Positions 51,122 to 60,638 of a DNA stretch of 64,000 nucleotides are shown one piece after another. The DNA is from Corynebacterium xerosis NBRC 16721 = ATCC 373 (GTDB lineage: Bacteria > Actinomycetota > Actinomycetes > Mycobacteriales > Mycobacteriaceae). The position numbers and the translations under genes were made by a program. A model generated the notes under the pieces. It searched no databases. It saw only the letters and a program-made list of their open reading frames with translations, and was not told where the DNA came from. Every line of letters begins with the position of its first letter. Position 1 is the first letter of the stretch. The stretch covers positions 1-64,000 of the forward strand of contig NZ_BCRD01000003.1 of the NCBI RefSeq assembly GCF_001552415.1. Reading direction: 5' to 3'.

Positions 51122-53257
51122 TCAGGCCGCCCCGGCGACGCGCAGCAGCCACGCGTACTGGAACGCGGTCTCGCGCCACTTGGCGTAGCGGCCGGAGACG
51201 CCGCCGTGGCCGGCGCTCATCTCGGTCTTCAGCAGGAAGGGGCCATTCGTCCCACCCTCCTCACCGCCGGCGACCTCGCGCAGCTTGGCTATCCACTTCG
51301 CCGGCTCGACGTAGAGCACGCGGGTGTCGTTGAGGCTGGTCACCGCGAGGATCTGCGGGTACTTCTTCGCCTCGATGTTCTCGTACGGGGCGTAGGAGGC
51401 CATGTAGTCGTAGACCTCCTCCTCGTGGAAGGGGTCGCCCCACTCGTCCCACTCCACCACCGTCAGCGGCAGCTCGGGCATGAGCATCGACGTCAGCGGA
51501 TCGACGAACGGGACCACGGCCTCGATGCCGGCGAAACGGTCGCCGGCCATGTTCGCCACGGCGCCCATGAGCATGCCGCCGGCCGAACCGCCGTCGGCGA
51601 CCATCTGGTCCCGGGTGGTCAGGCCCGCTGCGAGCAGGTCGTCGGCGACGTCGATGAAGTCGGTGAACGTGTTCTTCTTCGTCAGCCCCCGGCCCTGCTC
51701 CCACCAGGCGCGGCCCATTTCGCCGCCGCCGCGGACGTGGGCGATGGCGAAGATCATGCCGCGGTCCATCAGCGACAGGCGCGCGACGGAGAAGCCCGGG
51801 TCGATCGGGGCCTCGTAGGACCCGTAACCGTAGAGCAGCAGCGGGTTCGGGCGCGTGACGTCGAGGTCCGCGCGGTGCACCAGCGACACCGGCACCAGCG
51901 CGCCGTCGCGGGCTTCGACCCAGCGGCGCGTGGCCACGTAATCGGACGGCTCGTAGCCGCCGCGCACCGGCTGGCGCTTGAGCAGCTCGCGCTCGCCCGT
52001 GGCCACGTCGAGCTGCCACACCTCCGTCGGCGTGGTGAAGGACCCGTAGGAGAACCGCAGCACCGGCGCCTCCCACTCCGGGTTGCCCGCCGACGCCGCG
52101 GTGTACAGCTCCTCCGGGAACTCCAGCTCGGAAAACTCCACGGCACCGTCGTCAAGCGGAGAACCGTCGAGCACCGACAGGGCGAGCCTGCCGATGCCGC
52201 CGGACCGGTACGCCAGCACCAGGTGGCCGGCGAAGCAATCGATGCCCTCGACGCGGACCTTCGGGTCATGGGCGACGAGCTCGCGCAGGTCATCGAACGA
52301 ATCGAACGTGCCCACCGGCACCGCGCCGAGAGCGAAATTCGGCCCCGTCATGTTGTGCGTGACCAGCCAGACGTCCTGCCCGCCGATGACAGCATGGTCG
52401 ACGTCGTACTCGACGCCTCGCTCGCGGGGGCGCACGCACACCGGCTCGCCGGTCGGGTCGGAGCACTCCAGGTACCAGGTCTCCGACGTGATCTTCGACC
52501 CCGCCTCGAAAATCAGGTACTTCTCGCTGCGGGTCGTGCCCACGCCGACCCAGTAGGCCTCGTCGGGTTCGTGGAAAACGCGCACGTCCTCGGACGCGGG
52601 CTTTCCGACGGTATGGCGCCAGACCGAATCCGGCCGCCAGGCCTCGTCCAGGCGCTGATAGAACAGGTGGTCCGAACCCACCCAGGTGGCGCCGGCGGAA
52701 ATGTCGGCGATGACGTCGTCGTACAGCTCACCGGTGCGCAGATCCTTGATCCGCAGGGTGTAGCGCTCGTCGCCTACGACGTCGACGGAGTACGCGAGCA
52801 GATTGCCGTCGACCGTGACCGACGCGGCGCCCAGCGAGAAGAACTCGTGGCCCTCCGCCAGCTCGTTGAGGTCGAGGAGGATCTCCTCCCCCGGCACGGG
52901 CTCGCCCGGCGCGGCGTCCGGGATCGCCGGCGGGGTCCAGTCGTCGCCGTCGGCGCGCATGCGGCACGACAGGCCGTAGGACTTCCCCTCCAGGGTGCGC
53001 GAGTAGTACCACCAGTCCCCCGAGCGCACCGGCACCGACATGTCGGTCTCCTGCACGCGGGACTTGATCTCGCCGAAGATCGCCTCGGACAGGTCGCCCA
53101 GGTCGGCGGTCATCGCGTCGGTGTACGCGTTTTCGGCGTTGAGGTGCGCGATGACCTCCGGGTCGGTCTTGTCCCGCAGCCACTCGTAGTCATCGACGAA
53201 CTCGCGGCCGTGATGGGCGCGGACGTGCGGGCGGCGGGCGGCGATGGGCGCGGCCAT
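51122..53257 (-). CDS. ptrB: oligopeptidase B (prolyl oligopeptidase family)
   Basis: A 711-residue S9A serine peptidase cutting short peptides after Arg or Lys. An N-terminal beta-propeller (about 70-405) and a C-terminal alpha/beta hydrolase follow. The triad is Ser558 in DGGSAGGMLMG, Asp644 in LNDTRVLY and His684 in GHGGVSGR. EYLLFEAGSK- and WLVTHNM-type propeller strands are as in PtrB. The ATG at 53255-53257 is preferred over a TTG one codon earlier; it overlaps the purC stop. It contains one copy of the dispersed 11-mer (52147-52157). Confidence 0.94.
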   Translation of the reverse strand: MAAPIAARRPHVRAHHGREFVDDYEWLRDKTDPEVIAHLNAENAYTDAMTADLGDLSEAIFGEIKSRVQETDMSVPVRSGDWWYYSRTLEGKSYGLSCRMRADGDDWTPPAIPDAAPGEPVPGEEILLDLNELAEGHEFFSLGAASVTVDGNLLAYSVDVVGDERYTLRIKDLRTGELYDDVIADISAGATWVGSDHLFYQRLDEAWRPDSVWRHTVGKPASEDVRVFHEPDEAYWVGVGTTRSEKYLIFEAGSKITSETWYLECSDPTGEPVCVRPRERGVEYDVDHAVIGGQDVWLVTHNMTGPNFALGAVPVGTFDSFDDLRELVAHDPKVRVEGIDCFAGHLVLAYRSGGIGRLALSVLDGSPLDDGAVEFSELEFPEELYTAASAGNPEWEAPVLRFSYGSFTTPTEVWQLDVATGERELLKRQPVRGGYEPSDYVATRRWVEARDGALVPVSLVHRADLDVTRPNPLLLYGYGSYEAPIDPGFSVARLSLMDRGMIFAIAHVRGGGEMGRAWWEQGRGLTKKNTFTDFIDVADDLLAAGLTTRDQMVADGGSAGGMLMGAVANMAGDRFAGIEAVVPFVDPLTSMLMPELPLTVVEWDEWGDPFHEEEVYDYMASYAPYENIEAKKYPQILAVTSLNDTRVLYVEPAKWIAKLREVAGGEEGGTNGPFLLKTEMSAGHGGVSGRYAKWRETAFQYAWLLRVAGAA

Positions 53258-54150
53258 CAAGCGGGGTCGCCGATCCAGTCGGAGAAGCGGCGGCCGGAGA
53301 TGCGCTCGTAGGCCTCGATGTAGCGCTCGCGGGTCGCCTCGACCACGCCGCCGGGCAGCGGCGGCGGGGGCGTGCCGGCGTTCTTGTCCCAGCCGGACTT
53401 CGGCGACGTCAGCCAGTTGCGCACGTACTGCTTGTCGAACGACGGGTTGACCTGGCCCTCCACGTAGGAATCCGCAGGCCAGTAGCGGGAGGAGTCCGGG
53501 GTGAGGACCTCGTCGGCGAGCACCAGGCCGCCGTCGGCGTCGAGGCCGAACTCGAACTTCGTGTCCGCCAGGATGATGCCGCGCTCCAGCGCCAGCTCGG
53601 CGGCGCGGGAGTAGATGGACAGGGTGGCGTCGCGAAGCTCGTTGGCGCGGTGCTCGCCCAGCGAGGCGACGACGCGGGAGAACGGCACGTTCTCGTCGTG
53701 GTCGCCGATTTCGGCCTTGGTGGCCGGGGTGAAGATCGGCTCGGGCAGCTTGGAGCCCTCGACCAGTCCCTCCGGCAGCTCGATGCCGCAGACGGTGCCG
53801 GATTCACGGTACTCGGCCAGGCCGGAGCCGGTCAGGTAGCCGCGGGCGACGCACTCGAAGGGCAGCATCTCCAGCTTCTTGCACACCAGGGCGCGGCCGA
53901 GGGACTCGGCGGGGATGCGCTCGTCGTCGGCGGGGCCGGCGAGGTGGTTGGGGAAGTCGAGCTCGTCGAAGAAGAAGACGCTCATCGCGGTGAGCACGCG
54001 GCCCTTGTCGGGGATCGGCGTGTCCAGGATGTGGTCGTACGCGGAGATGCGATCGGAGACGACCATGAGAAGGGTGTCGTCGTCGATCTCGTAGATCTCG
54101 CGGACCTTGCCCGCCGTCAGGTGGCTGTACGCGGAAAGTTCGGGTCGCAT
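53257..54150 (-). CDS. purC: SAICAR synthetase
   Basis: Joins CAIR and aspartate with ATP in purine step 8. The 297 residues are the longer type: [26 protein letters not shown] near 14-39, [17 protein letters not shown] near 99-115, [14 protein letters not shown] and [10 protein letters not shown]. The ATG at 54148-54150 is used. ptrB follows directly, overlapping by one base pair step, so both are probably one transcript, followed by bluB. Confidence 0.96.
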   Translation of the reverse strand: MRPELSAYSHLTAGKVREIYEIDDDTLLMVVSDRISAYDHILDTPIPDKGRVLTAMSVFFFDELDFPNHLAGPADDERIPAESLGRALVCKKLEMLPFECVARGYLTGSGLAEYRESGTVCGIELPEGLVEGSKLPEPIFTPATKAEIGDHDENVPFSRVVASLGEHRANELRDATLSIYSRAAELALERGIILADTKFEFGLDADGGLVLADEVLTPDSSRYWPADSYVEGQVNPSFDKQYVRNWLTSPKSGWDKNAGTPPPPLPGGVVEATRERYIEAYERISGRRFSDWIGDPA

Positions 54151-54173
54151 GGGGATAGAGCATAGACCCCGGG

Positions 54174-54923
54174 CTAGGAGTCTTCCCCGGTCAACCCCAA
54201 TCGGGCGGACAGCCACGGCAGGGACTCCGCGAAGCCGGCGGCCCAGGCCCGCCAGGTGTGGGCGCCGGGCGTCTCGGAGTAGGCGACGGCGACGCCCGCG
54301 GCGTGGGCTGCGGCGGTCAGTTCGCGGCCGAAGCGCGCGGTTTCCAGGATCTTCAGCGGGTCGATGGCGTCGTAGGCCTTCCCGTCCCCGCGGAAGTACG
54401 TGGCCACCGTTTCCGCGGGGTCCGGGTCGACGTCGAAGAGCTTTGCGACGCCCGCCGGCACGTCTTCGGCCAGGTACGTCATCACCTTGTCCCCCGTGGC
54501 CGGGGAGTCCACGCAAAGGGTGTCCTTGAACACCGTCCCGTTGGCGTCGACGGCGACGGTGGTGGGGGCCAGCCCGCGGTGGTCTTCCGCGAAAGCGTCG
54601 AGGGCCTGCCCCGCCCGACCTTCGGCGAACCATTGCTCCGGGGAGCCGGGCACCCCCGGCACCAGGACCACGACGGGCAGTTTCGGGCGCGGGTGCGCGA
54701 AGTACGCCGGGGGCAGGTAGACCTGCGCATCGCGGGCGGCGAATCCGCTGGCGGGGTTGTCCAGGTGAACGGAGGTGAGGACGCCGCCGTCGCGGGGCGC
54801 GCGGCGGCCGATGTCGGCGCCCGCCGGCGGACGAGCCATGAGGAACAGGGCGGCGAGCAGCACGGCGACGACGGCGGCCTGCGCGGCGCGGCCCGTCAGG
54901 GAAAGGGCGGGGATGATCTCCAC
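54174..54923 (-). CDS. esterase-family protein with the nucleophile segment deleted
   Basis: A 249-residue secreted or membrane-anchored (helix 12-32) alpha/beta hydrolase of the putative esterase (PF00756-like) family. The opening is normal: [32 protein letters not shown] and [20 protein letters not shown]. There the family continues with a G-x-S-x-G-G nucleophile elbow, about 45 residues, but this protein jumps to [20 protein letters not shown] second gap of about 25 residues follows KILETARF, where the acid should be, and PGAHTWRAW with the histidine remains. The frame is open throughout. It has lost the catalytic Ser and acid and is probably inactive or repurposed. Confidence 0.75.
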   Translation of the reverse strand: MEIIPALSLTGRAAQAAVVAVLLAALFLMARPPAGADIGRRAPRDGGVLTSVHLDNPASGFAARDAQVYLPPAYFAHPRPKLPVVVLVPGVPGSPEQWFAEGRAGQALDAFAEDHRGLAPTTVAVDANGTVFKDTLCVDSPATGDKVMTYLAEDVPAGVAKLFDVDPDPAETVATYFRGDGKAYDAIDPLKILETARFGRELTAAAHAAGVAVAYSETPGAHTWRAWAAGFAESLPWLSARLGLTGEDS

Positions 54924-55084
54924 GCGGACATTCTTACGCCCGCATCCTTAACCCCGGGTGTGACCGGAGGTGGCACGATCCACCCGGCGTTTTACGAAAC
55001 GGGGTGACATGCGTCGCAATCCGGGATAATGTCTACATTTAGTTACTCAGATCACACATAGGGATCAAGGAAGGCACCAGTCAC
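54924..55084 (+). promoter_or_regulatory. fadA promoter region
   Basis: A GATAAT -10 hexamer at 55025-55030 with a GTGACA -35-like hexamer at 55004-55009 (15-bp spacing, short) would give a leader of about 45 bases. AAGGAAGG lies at the expected distance before the ATG. Confidence 0.55.
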
Positions 55085-56407
55085 ATGACGACTCAGCCCA
55101 CTCAGAACGCTCCGCGCCGCGCCGTCATCGTCGGCGGCAACCGCATTCCGTTCGCGCGCTCCAACAAGGAATACAGCAACGCGTCGAACCAGGACATGCT
55201 CACCGCCGCCATCGACGGCCTCGTCGCCCGCTACGGCCTGGCCGGCGAGCGCCTCGGCTCCGTCGCCGCCGGCGCGGTGCTCAAGCACTCGCGCGACTTC
55301 AACCTCGTGCGCGAGTGCGTGCTCGGCTCCGCCCTGGACCCGACCACCCCGGCGTACGACATCCAGCAGGCGTGCGCGACCGGCATGGAGGCACTGTCCT
55401 CCATCTCCAACAAGATCAAGCTCGGCCAGATCGAGGCCGGCATCGCCGGCGGCGTGGACACCACTTCCGACGCCCCGATCGCCGTGTCCGACGGCCTGCG
55501 CAAGGCGCTGCTCAACGCCAACCGCCAGAAGACCACCGCCGGCCGCCTCAAGGCACTGGCCGCCATCCGCCCGGCCGACCTCGCGCCGGCCACCCCGGGC
55601 ACCGGCGAGCCGCGCACCGGCCTGTCCATGGGCGAGCACCAGGCCCTGACCACCGCCGAGTGGGGCATCACCCGCGCCGAGCAGGACGAGCTCGCCGCCA
55701 AGTCGCACCAGAACCTGGCCCGCGCCTACGACGAGGGCTTCTTCTCCGACCTGGTCACCCCGTTCAAGGGCGTCACCCGCGACACCAACCTGCGCGCCGA
55801 CTCCACCGCCGAGAAGCTGGGCAAGCTCAAGCCCGTCTTCGGCCGTGGCCTGGAGGCCGAGCCCACCATGACCGCCGGCAACTCCACGCCGCTGACCGAC
55901 GGTGCGTCCGCGGTGCTCATCTCCTCCGAGGAGTGGGCCGCCGAGCGTGGCCTGACCGTGCTGGCCGACGTCGTCGACGTCGAGTCCGCCGCCGTCGACT
56001 TCGTCCACGGCGACGAGGGCCTGCTCATGGCCCCGGCCTACGCCACCCCGCGCATCCTCGCCCGCCAGGGCCTGACCTTCGAGGACATCGACTTCTTCGA
56101 GATCCACGAGGCCTTCGCCGGCACCGTGTGCGCCACGATGAAGGCCTGGGAGGACGAGGAGTACTGCCGCGAGAAGCTCGGCCTCGACGGCGCCCTGGGC
56201 TCCGTCCCCCGCGAGAAGCTCAACGTCAACGGTTCGTCGCTGGCCTGCGGCCACCCCTTCGCCGCCACCGGCGGCCGCATCACCGCCTCGCTGGCGAAGA
56301 TGCTGCGCGCCAAGGCCGACGAGACCGGCCAGGTCGCCCGCGGCCTGATCTCCGTCTGCGCCGCAGGCGGCCAAGGCGTCGTCGCCATCCTCGAAGCCCG
56401 CCCGTAA
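55085..56407 (+). CDS. acetyl-CoA C-acyltransferase (thiolase)
   Basis: A 440-residue thiolase of the FadA2/FadI type. The acylated cysteine is Cys97 in IQQACATGMEAL; the other site residues are His in NVNGSSLACGHPFAATGGR and the C-terminal cysteine in SVCAAGGQGV. N-terminal RIPFARSNKEY is typical of the type. It cleaves or joins 3-ketoacyl-CoA. First of three colinear genes with fabG and a MaoC hydratase, the set known as fadA2, fabG4 and htdX in mycobacteria, where fadA2 is divergent instead. Confidence 0.95.
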   Translation: MTTQPTQNAPRRAVIVGGNRIPFARSNKEYSNASNQDMLTAAIDGLVARYGLAGERLGSVAAGAVLKHSRDFNLVRECVLGSALDPTTPAYDIQQACATGMEALSSISNKIKLGQIEAGIAGGVDTTSDAPIAVSDGLRKALLNANRQKTTAGRLKALAAIRPADLAPATPGTGEPRTGLSMGEHQALTTAEWGITRAEQDELAAKSHQNLARAYDEGFFSDLVTPFKGVTRDTNLRADSTAEKLGKLKPVFGRGLEAEPTMTAGNSTPLTDGASAVLISSEEWAAERGLTVLADVVDVESAAVDFVHGDEGLLMAPAYATPRILARQGLTFEDIDFFEIHEAFAGTVCATMKAWEDEEYCREKLGLDGALGSVPREKLNVNGSSLACGHPFAATGGRITASLAKMLRAKADETGQVARGLISVCAAGGQGVVAILEARP

Positions 56408-56440
56408 GCCCCGCGAACACACCATCTAGGAGAATCTGAC

Positions 56441-57805
56441 ATGGCAGACAAGTACCAGGAACTGGTCACCGGCGGTCCGCTCACGGGCGTCGCCAAGTCC
56501 CTCGGCCTTCCCCAGCCCCCGCACCTGCGCCGCCACAAGCCGGGCGACCCGCTGCTGAAGAACGACAAGGTGCTCGTGACCGGATCCGGTTCCGACGCCG
56601 ACGCCGTCGCAAAGCAGCTCGGCGACTGGGACCTCAACGTCCGGCGCGACCAGGCCGGCGACGACAAGGTCGGCGCGATCGTGGTCGTCGTCACCGAGGC
56701 CGCGCGCCCGAAGGATCTGCAGGAGCCGGTGCTCAATGCGGCGAAGCACCTGCGCAAGCTCGACAAGGGCGGCCGTTTCATCGTCATCTCCCGCGCGAAG
56801 GCGGAGCACGGCGAGGGCTCGGGGTCGGCTGAGGACGTCGCCGTCAACGCCGCCCGCGGCGGTGCCGAGGGCCTGGTGCGCTCGATGGGCCACGAGGTCC
56901 GCGGCGGCTCCACCGCCAACGGCATCCTCGTCCACGACGGCGTCGACGTCACCGCCCCGTCGGTCGTCGCCTCGCTGCACTTCTTCCTGTCGGGCCGCTC
57001 GGCGTTCGTCGACGGCCAGTTCCTCACGGTGTCCTCCGACGCCGGTGAGATCCCCGCCGACTGGGACAAGCCGCTGGCCGGCAAGGTCGCCGCGATCACC
57101 GGTTCCGCCCGCGGCATCGGCGCGGCCATCGCCCGCCAGATGAAGGCCGACGGCGCCGACGTCATCGTCATCGACGTGCCGCCGGCCGGCGACGCGCTGG
57201 CGAAGGTTGCCAACGAGCTCGGCGGCCTGGCCCTGCAGCTCGACATCACCGCCGAGGACGCCGGCAACCGCATCGCCGACGCCGCGAAGCAGCGCTTCGG
57301 CAAGCTCGACATCGTGGTGCACAACGCGGGCATCACCCGCGACAAGATGCTGGCGAACATGGACGAGGCCAAGTGGGGCTCGGTCATCGCCGTCAACATC
57401 GAGGCGCAGCTGACCATGAACGAGCAGCTGCTGGCGCACGAGGCGTTCCAGAACTCCCCGCGCATCGCCACCATGTCGTCGACGTCGGGCATCGCGGGCA
57501 ACCGCGGCCAGACCAACTACGCCACCTCGAAGGCCGGCGTGATCGGCATGGTCGAGGCCACCGCCGACCGCGTGGCCAAGCTCGGCGGCAACATCAACGC
57601 CGTCGCCCCGGGCTTCATCGAGACCGACATGACCGCGTCGATCCCGTTCGTCAACCGCCAGGTCGCGCGCCGCGTGAACTCGCTGCAGCAGGGCGGCCAG
57701 CCGGGCGACGTCGCGCAGGCGATCTCATTCCTGGTCTCCGACCGCGCGCTGGGCGTCAACGGCGAGGTTCTGCGCGTGTGCGGCCAGAACATCGTGGGCC
57801 AGTAG
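56441..57805 (+). CDS. fabG: high-molecular-weight 3-ketoacyl reductase (FabG4 type)
   Basis: A 454-residue two-domain reductase. Residues 1-205 form a degenerate flavodoxin-like domain, and the C-terminal half is a true SDR: GSARGIGAAIARQM near 220-233, HNAGITRDKMLANM and TMSSTSGIAGNRGQTNYATSKAG with the catalytic Ser, Tyr and Lys. It reduces 3-ketoacyl-CoA or -ACP with NAD(P)H. The ATG follows a AGGAGAATCTGAC site, 33 bp after the thiolase. The htdX-type gene starts 11 bp later. Confidence 0.94.
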   Translation: MADKYQELVTGGPLTGVAKSLGLPQPPHLRRHKPGDPLLKNDKVLVTGSGSDADAVAKQLGDWDLNVRRDQAGDDKVGAIVVVVTEAARPKDLQEPVLNAAKHLRKLDKGGRFIVISRAKAEHGEGSGSAEDVAVNAARGGAEGLVRSMGHEVRGGSTANGILVHDGVDVTAPSVVASLHFFLSGRSAFVDGQFLTVSSDAGEIPADWDKPLAGKVAAITGSARGIGAAIARQMKADGADVIVIDVPPAGDALAKVANELGGLALQLDITAEDAGNRIADAAKQRFGKLDIVVHNAGITRDKMLANMDEAKWGSVIAVNIEAQLTMNEQLLAHEAFQNSPRIATMSSTSGIAGNRGQTNYATSKAGVIGMVEATADRVAKLGGNINAVAPGFIETDMTASIPFVNRQVARRVNSLQQGGQPGDVAQAISFLVSDRALGVNGEVLRVCGQNIVGQ

Positions 57806-57816
57806 GGGGCGCCGGC

Positions 57817-58728
57817 ATGACTGAAGCGAAAGTCCTGTCCTCCGTCCCGTCACTGGTGCCGCTGTACGCGAAGGCCGCCACGGGCGGAAAGCGCTCGAAC
57901 CGCACGTCGAACCTGAAGACCCCGGCCCTGGCCGTCAAGGGCGTGAAGGTCTCCGCGTCGCGCGACGAGGAGTTCCGCCGCGTCGCCGGCGCCCCGCCGA
58001 TCGATCACGTGGCCAACGGCGCGTTCTTCGGCCACGTCCACGCGCTGATCATGCCGCTGCAGATGGAGCTCATGGCGGCCGATGATTTCCCGCTGCCCAT
58101 GATGGGCCTCATCCACACGTCCAACACGTACCGCCAGATCAAGCCGGTTCCGGTGGGCTCGGACGTCGACGTGGAGGTCCGCGTGGCGGGTTTCCGCGCG
58201 CACCGCTCCGGCACGGAGATCGTGCACGAGTCGACCGTGTCGCGCGATGGCGAGGTCCTCGTCGAGGAGACCTCGGTGTACCTGGCCAAGGGCAAGAAGC
58301 TTGACGACGTCGAGCCGCTCGCCGAGTCGGCCGGTTCGTCGAAACGCCCGCGGTTCAAGGTGCCGCGCCCGACGGCGCAGTGGCGGATCCCCGGTTCCAT
58401 CGGCCGCACGTGGGCGAAGGTCTCCGGCGACTGGAACCCGATCCACGTGACGGGCCTGACGGCGAAGGCGCTGGGCATGCCCGGCGTCGTGGCCCACGGC
58501 ATGTACACCGCCTCACGTGCGCTGGCGGAGTCCGATGTGCCGGGCGGCGCCCCGTTCGAGTTCCACATCGAGTTCGCCGCGCCGGTCATCGTGCCGGCGA
58601 CGGTGATGGTCGCCATCACCCGCGCCGGCGAGGTCGTCGACGGCGAGGGCCGCGGCGGCACCGACATCGTCGCGTGGGACCGCAAGAAGCGGCGCCCGCA
58701 CTTCACGGGCACGGTGCGCGACATCTAG
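57817..58728 (+). CDS. MaoC-family (R)-3-hydroxyacyl dehydratase, HtdX-like
   Basis: A 303-residue double-hotdog enzyme. The N-terminal half (about 1-165) is degenerate. The C-terminal hotdog has the hydratase-2 motif SGDWNPIHVTGLTAKALGMPGVVAHGMY (split near 205-232), with catalytic Asp and His. It interconverts 2-enoyl and 3-hydroxyacyl-CoA and would work between fabG and a later reductase. Together with the two genes before it, this is a fatty-acyl elongation or degradation module; the direction cannot be read from the sequence. One copy of the dispersed 11-mer encodes LDDV. Confidence 0.93.
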   Translation: MTEAKVLSSVPSLVPLYAKAATGGKRSNRTSNLKTPALAVKGVKVSASRDEEFRRVAGAPPIDHVANGAFFGHVHALIMPLQMELMAADDFPLPMMGLIHTSNTYRQIKPVPVGSDVDVEVRVAGFRAHRSGTEIVHESTVSRDGEVLVEETSVYLAKGKKLDDVEPLAESAGSSKRPRFKVPRPTAQWRIPGSIGRTWAKVSGDWNPIHVTGLTAKALGMPGVVAHGMYTASRALAESDVPGGAPFEFHIEFAAPVIVPATVMVAITRAGEVVDGEGRGGTDIVAWDRKKRRPHFTGTVRDI

Positions 58729-58761
58729 TTCGCCGACCAGCTCGCTCCCGAGCACGCGAAG

Positions 58762-58795
58762 AGGGGCACCCGGTTCTCCGGGTGCCCCTTTTTCG
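58762..58795 (+). terminator. terminator of the fadA-fabG-htdX unit
   Basis: GGGGCACCCGG pairs with CCGGGTGCCCC around TTCT, followed by TTTTT, 33 bp after the stop. Confidence 0.92.
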
Positions 58796-58845
58796 CAAAG
58801 GCCGCATGCTCGGCTCTTCATACATCGACGGGCGCCTCGGATTCA

Positions 58846-59952
58846 TCAACGACCCGCGAATTTCAGGTAGTCCCCCGCGGCCGGGTGCGCGTCGTCCCAC
58901 GTGCCGACGATCCGCCCGGCCTTCATCGTCGCCCGGTTGACCAGCCCGTTGATGGTCGGCCCGATCAGCGCGAACAGCTCCGGCTCCGCGTCCTTGTCCA
59001 GCACGAGCGTCCGGTCCCCGTACCCCAGCAGATACTCGTCGAACGCGGGCAGCGCGATCGGCCCGCGCGGCGACCGGGCCCTCGGGTTCGCGGCGGCGAT
59101 TTCGGCGTCCTCGGCGAGCATCAGGTACCGCTCCCCCGCCACCGACACCTCCGCCACCGCGTCGCCCGCGATGGCCACCGCCCGCCGGATGGTGGCATTC
59201 GTGTGCCCCGACCACCAGGCGATGTCGGAGACCTTCGCCGGTCCCCGGCCACGCAGATGCTTGACGACGAGCCGGCGCAGCAATTCATCGGTCTCTACGT
59301 CGTCGGCACCGTCGTCGGCCGCCGGCACCCACGCCTCGAACGCGGTGAAGGTGTCCGCGGTGCCGACCGGCGGGCCCTGCACCAGGACGCGTTCCTCGCA
59401 CAGGAAACGCAGCATGTGGGAGCCGCGGCTCGACGACGAATCGATGCCGACCGTCGCCCACAGCTCGCGCACGCCGTCCCTTGTCAACGCGACCGCGGCA
59501 CCTCTCGGGCCGACGAAGGGGACGGCCTTCTCGGCGACGGGTTCGGGCAGTCGTTCGGGGTCGGTGGCGGCCTCGACCAGGGCGGCGCCCGCCCGGAGCA
59601 CGTCGTCGAGCGTGAGCCCCAGGGCCGCGCGGCGCTTCTCCACGCCTGAGCGCGCCCGGTGAGAACACAGGCCCGTCAGCCAGGAGACGTCTTCGGCGGC
59701 CATGACGTGGTGCGTGCCGCGCATGGGCCACGTGCGGATCAGCGCGCCGGATTCCAACGCGGCCTGTACGTCCGAATACTTCGCGCTCTTCGTGCGGATG
59801 CCCACCGCCCACCGCGCCGCCTTCGCGTTCTGAGCCTGCATGGCCAGCATGTGGCGCACGGCGGACACGGGATCGGCGGCGCGATCCTTGGCGGTGAGCA
59901 GCTGCGCCCGGCACCGGGCGGCACGGGCGGCGGTGCGGGTGAGCTGGAGCAT
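58846..59952 (-). CDS. winged-helix DNA-binding protein of the AlkZ (HTH_42) family
   Basis: A 368-residue member of the YcaQ/AlkZ-like glycosylase fold. The catalytic QxQ motif is present as AMQAQNA (Gln39, Gln41), then the R-T-W-x-M-R-G-T-x-H block (RTWPMRGTHHVM). Three winged-helix repeats follow. AlkZ removes alkylated bases, some members protecting self-made genotoxins, but no toxin gene is near. Activity is inferred from the QxQ motif only. It runs opposite to the fadA unit. Contains one copy of the dispersed 11-mer on the non-coding strand. Confidence 0.85.
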   Translation of the reverse strand: MLQLTRTAARAARCRAQLLTAKDRAADPVSAVRHMLAMQAQNAKAARWAVGIRTKSAKYSDVQAALESGALIRTWPMRGTHHVMAAEDVSWLTGLCSHRARSGVEKRRAALGLTLDDVLRAGAALVEAATDPERLPEPVAEKAVPFVGPRGAAVALTRDGVRELWATVGIDSSSSRGSHMLRFLCEERVLVQGPPVGTADTFTAFEAWVPAADDGADDVETDELLRRLVVKHLRGRGPAKVSDIAWWSGHTNATIRRAVAIAGDAVAEVSVAGERYLMLAEDAEIAAANPRARSPRGPIALPAFDEYLLGYGDRTLVLDKDAEPELFALIGPTINGLVNRATMKAGRIVGTWDDAHPAAGDYLKFAGR

Positions 59953-59966
59953 CAGGGTTGCTTCTG

Positions 59967-60584
59967 CTACTCCGACAGGATCCGCAGCGCGGCGTCGCGG
60001 ACCTCGGGCACCTCGGTCACGCCGTCGGAGTACAGGAAGTGCTTCGCGCCGGGGACGACAGTTGGTTCGACGCCGAGCCTCTTCGCCATCGCCGCGGTGT
60101 CGGCGTTGGGCACGATGTGGTCGCCGTCGGACATGACCACCGCCACCTCGCCGAGCCTCGGCAGCAGCTCCTCGGTGCCCACGCCGTCGCCAATGTAGTC
60201 GTCGAGCTCCGGCAGCGCCGCCACCGGCGCGTCGAAACCGGCGACGAGAACCAGGCCGCGCGGCCGCTGCTCCGGGTGCTGCTCCAGATGCGACAGCACG
60301 GTGATGCAGCCGAGGGAGTGGGCGACCACCACGGCCCCGTCCAACGTGCCGGCCTGCTCTGCCAGCGCCGCCGCCCACGCCCCCGGGTCCGGCCGCGTCG
60401 GCTCGGGCAACGCCACGCGGGTGACGGGGAAACCCTCCCCGACCAGCTCGGAGGCCAGCCACGGGAACCAGTGCTTGGCCGGGTAGCCGTTGAATCCGTG
60501 GACGATGACCACGCGCGGGCGGACGGAATCGGCGTCGACCCCGTCCGGAAGGTCCGTGACGGGGTCGTGGTGCTTTTCGCTCAT
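59967..60584 (-). CDS. RBBP9/YdeN-type serine hydrolase
   Basis: A 205-residue alpha/beta hydrolase. The oxyanion region is VVIVHGFNGYPAKHWFPWL, the nucleophile Ser90 is in VVVAHSLGCITVL, the acid in MSDGDHIVPN, and the His in PGAKHFLYSDG. The family is of small intracellular esterases with unknown natural substrates. It stops 14 bp before the AlkZ-like start, so these two are probably one unit. Confidence 0.92.
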   Translation of the reverse strand: MSEKHHDPVTDLPDGVDADSVRPRVVIVHGFNGYPAKHWFPWLASELVGEGFPVTRVALPEPTRPDPGAWAAALAEQAGTLDGAVVVAHSLGCITVLSHLEQHPEQRPRGLVLVAGFDAPVAALPELDDYIGDGVGTEELLPRLGEVAVVMSDGDHIVPNADTAAMAKRLGVEPTVVPGAKHFLYSDGVTEVPEVRDAALRILSE

Positions 60585-60638
60585 GCCCGCGAGGGTAGGC
60601 GATCCGCGGCGGAGCCGGGCGGGAATCGGCCCGAGGGG

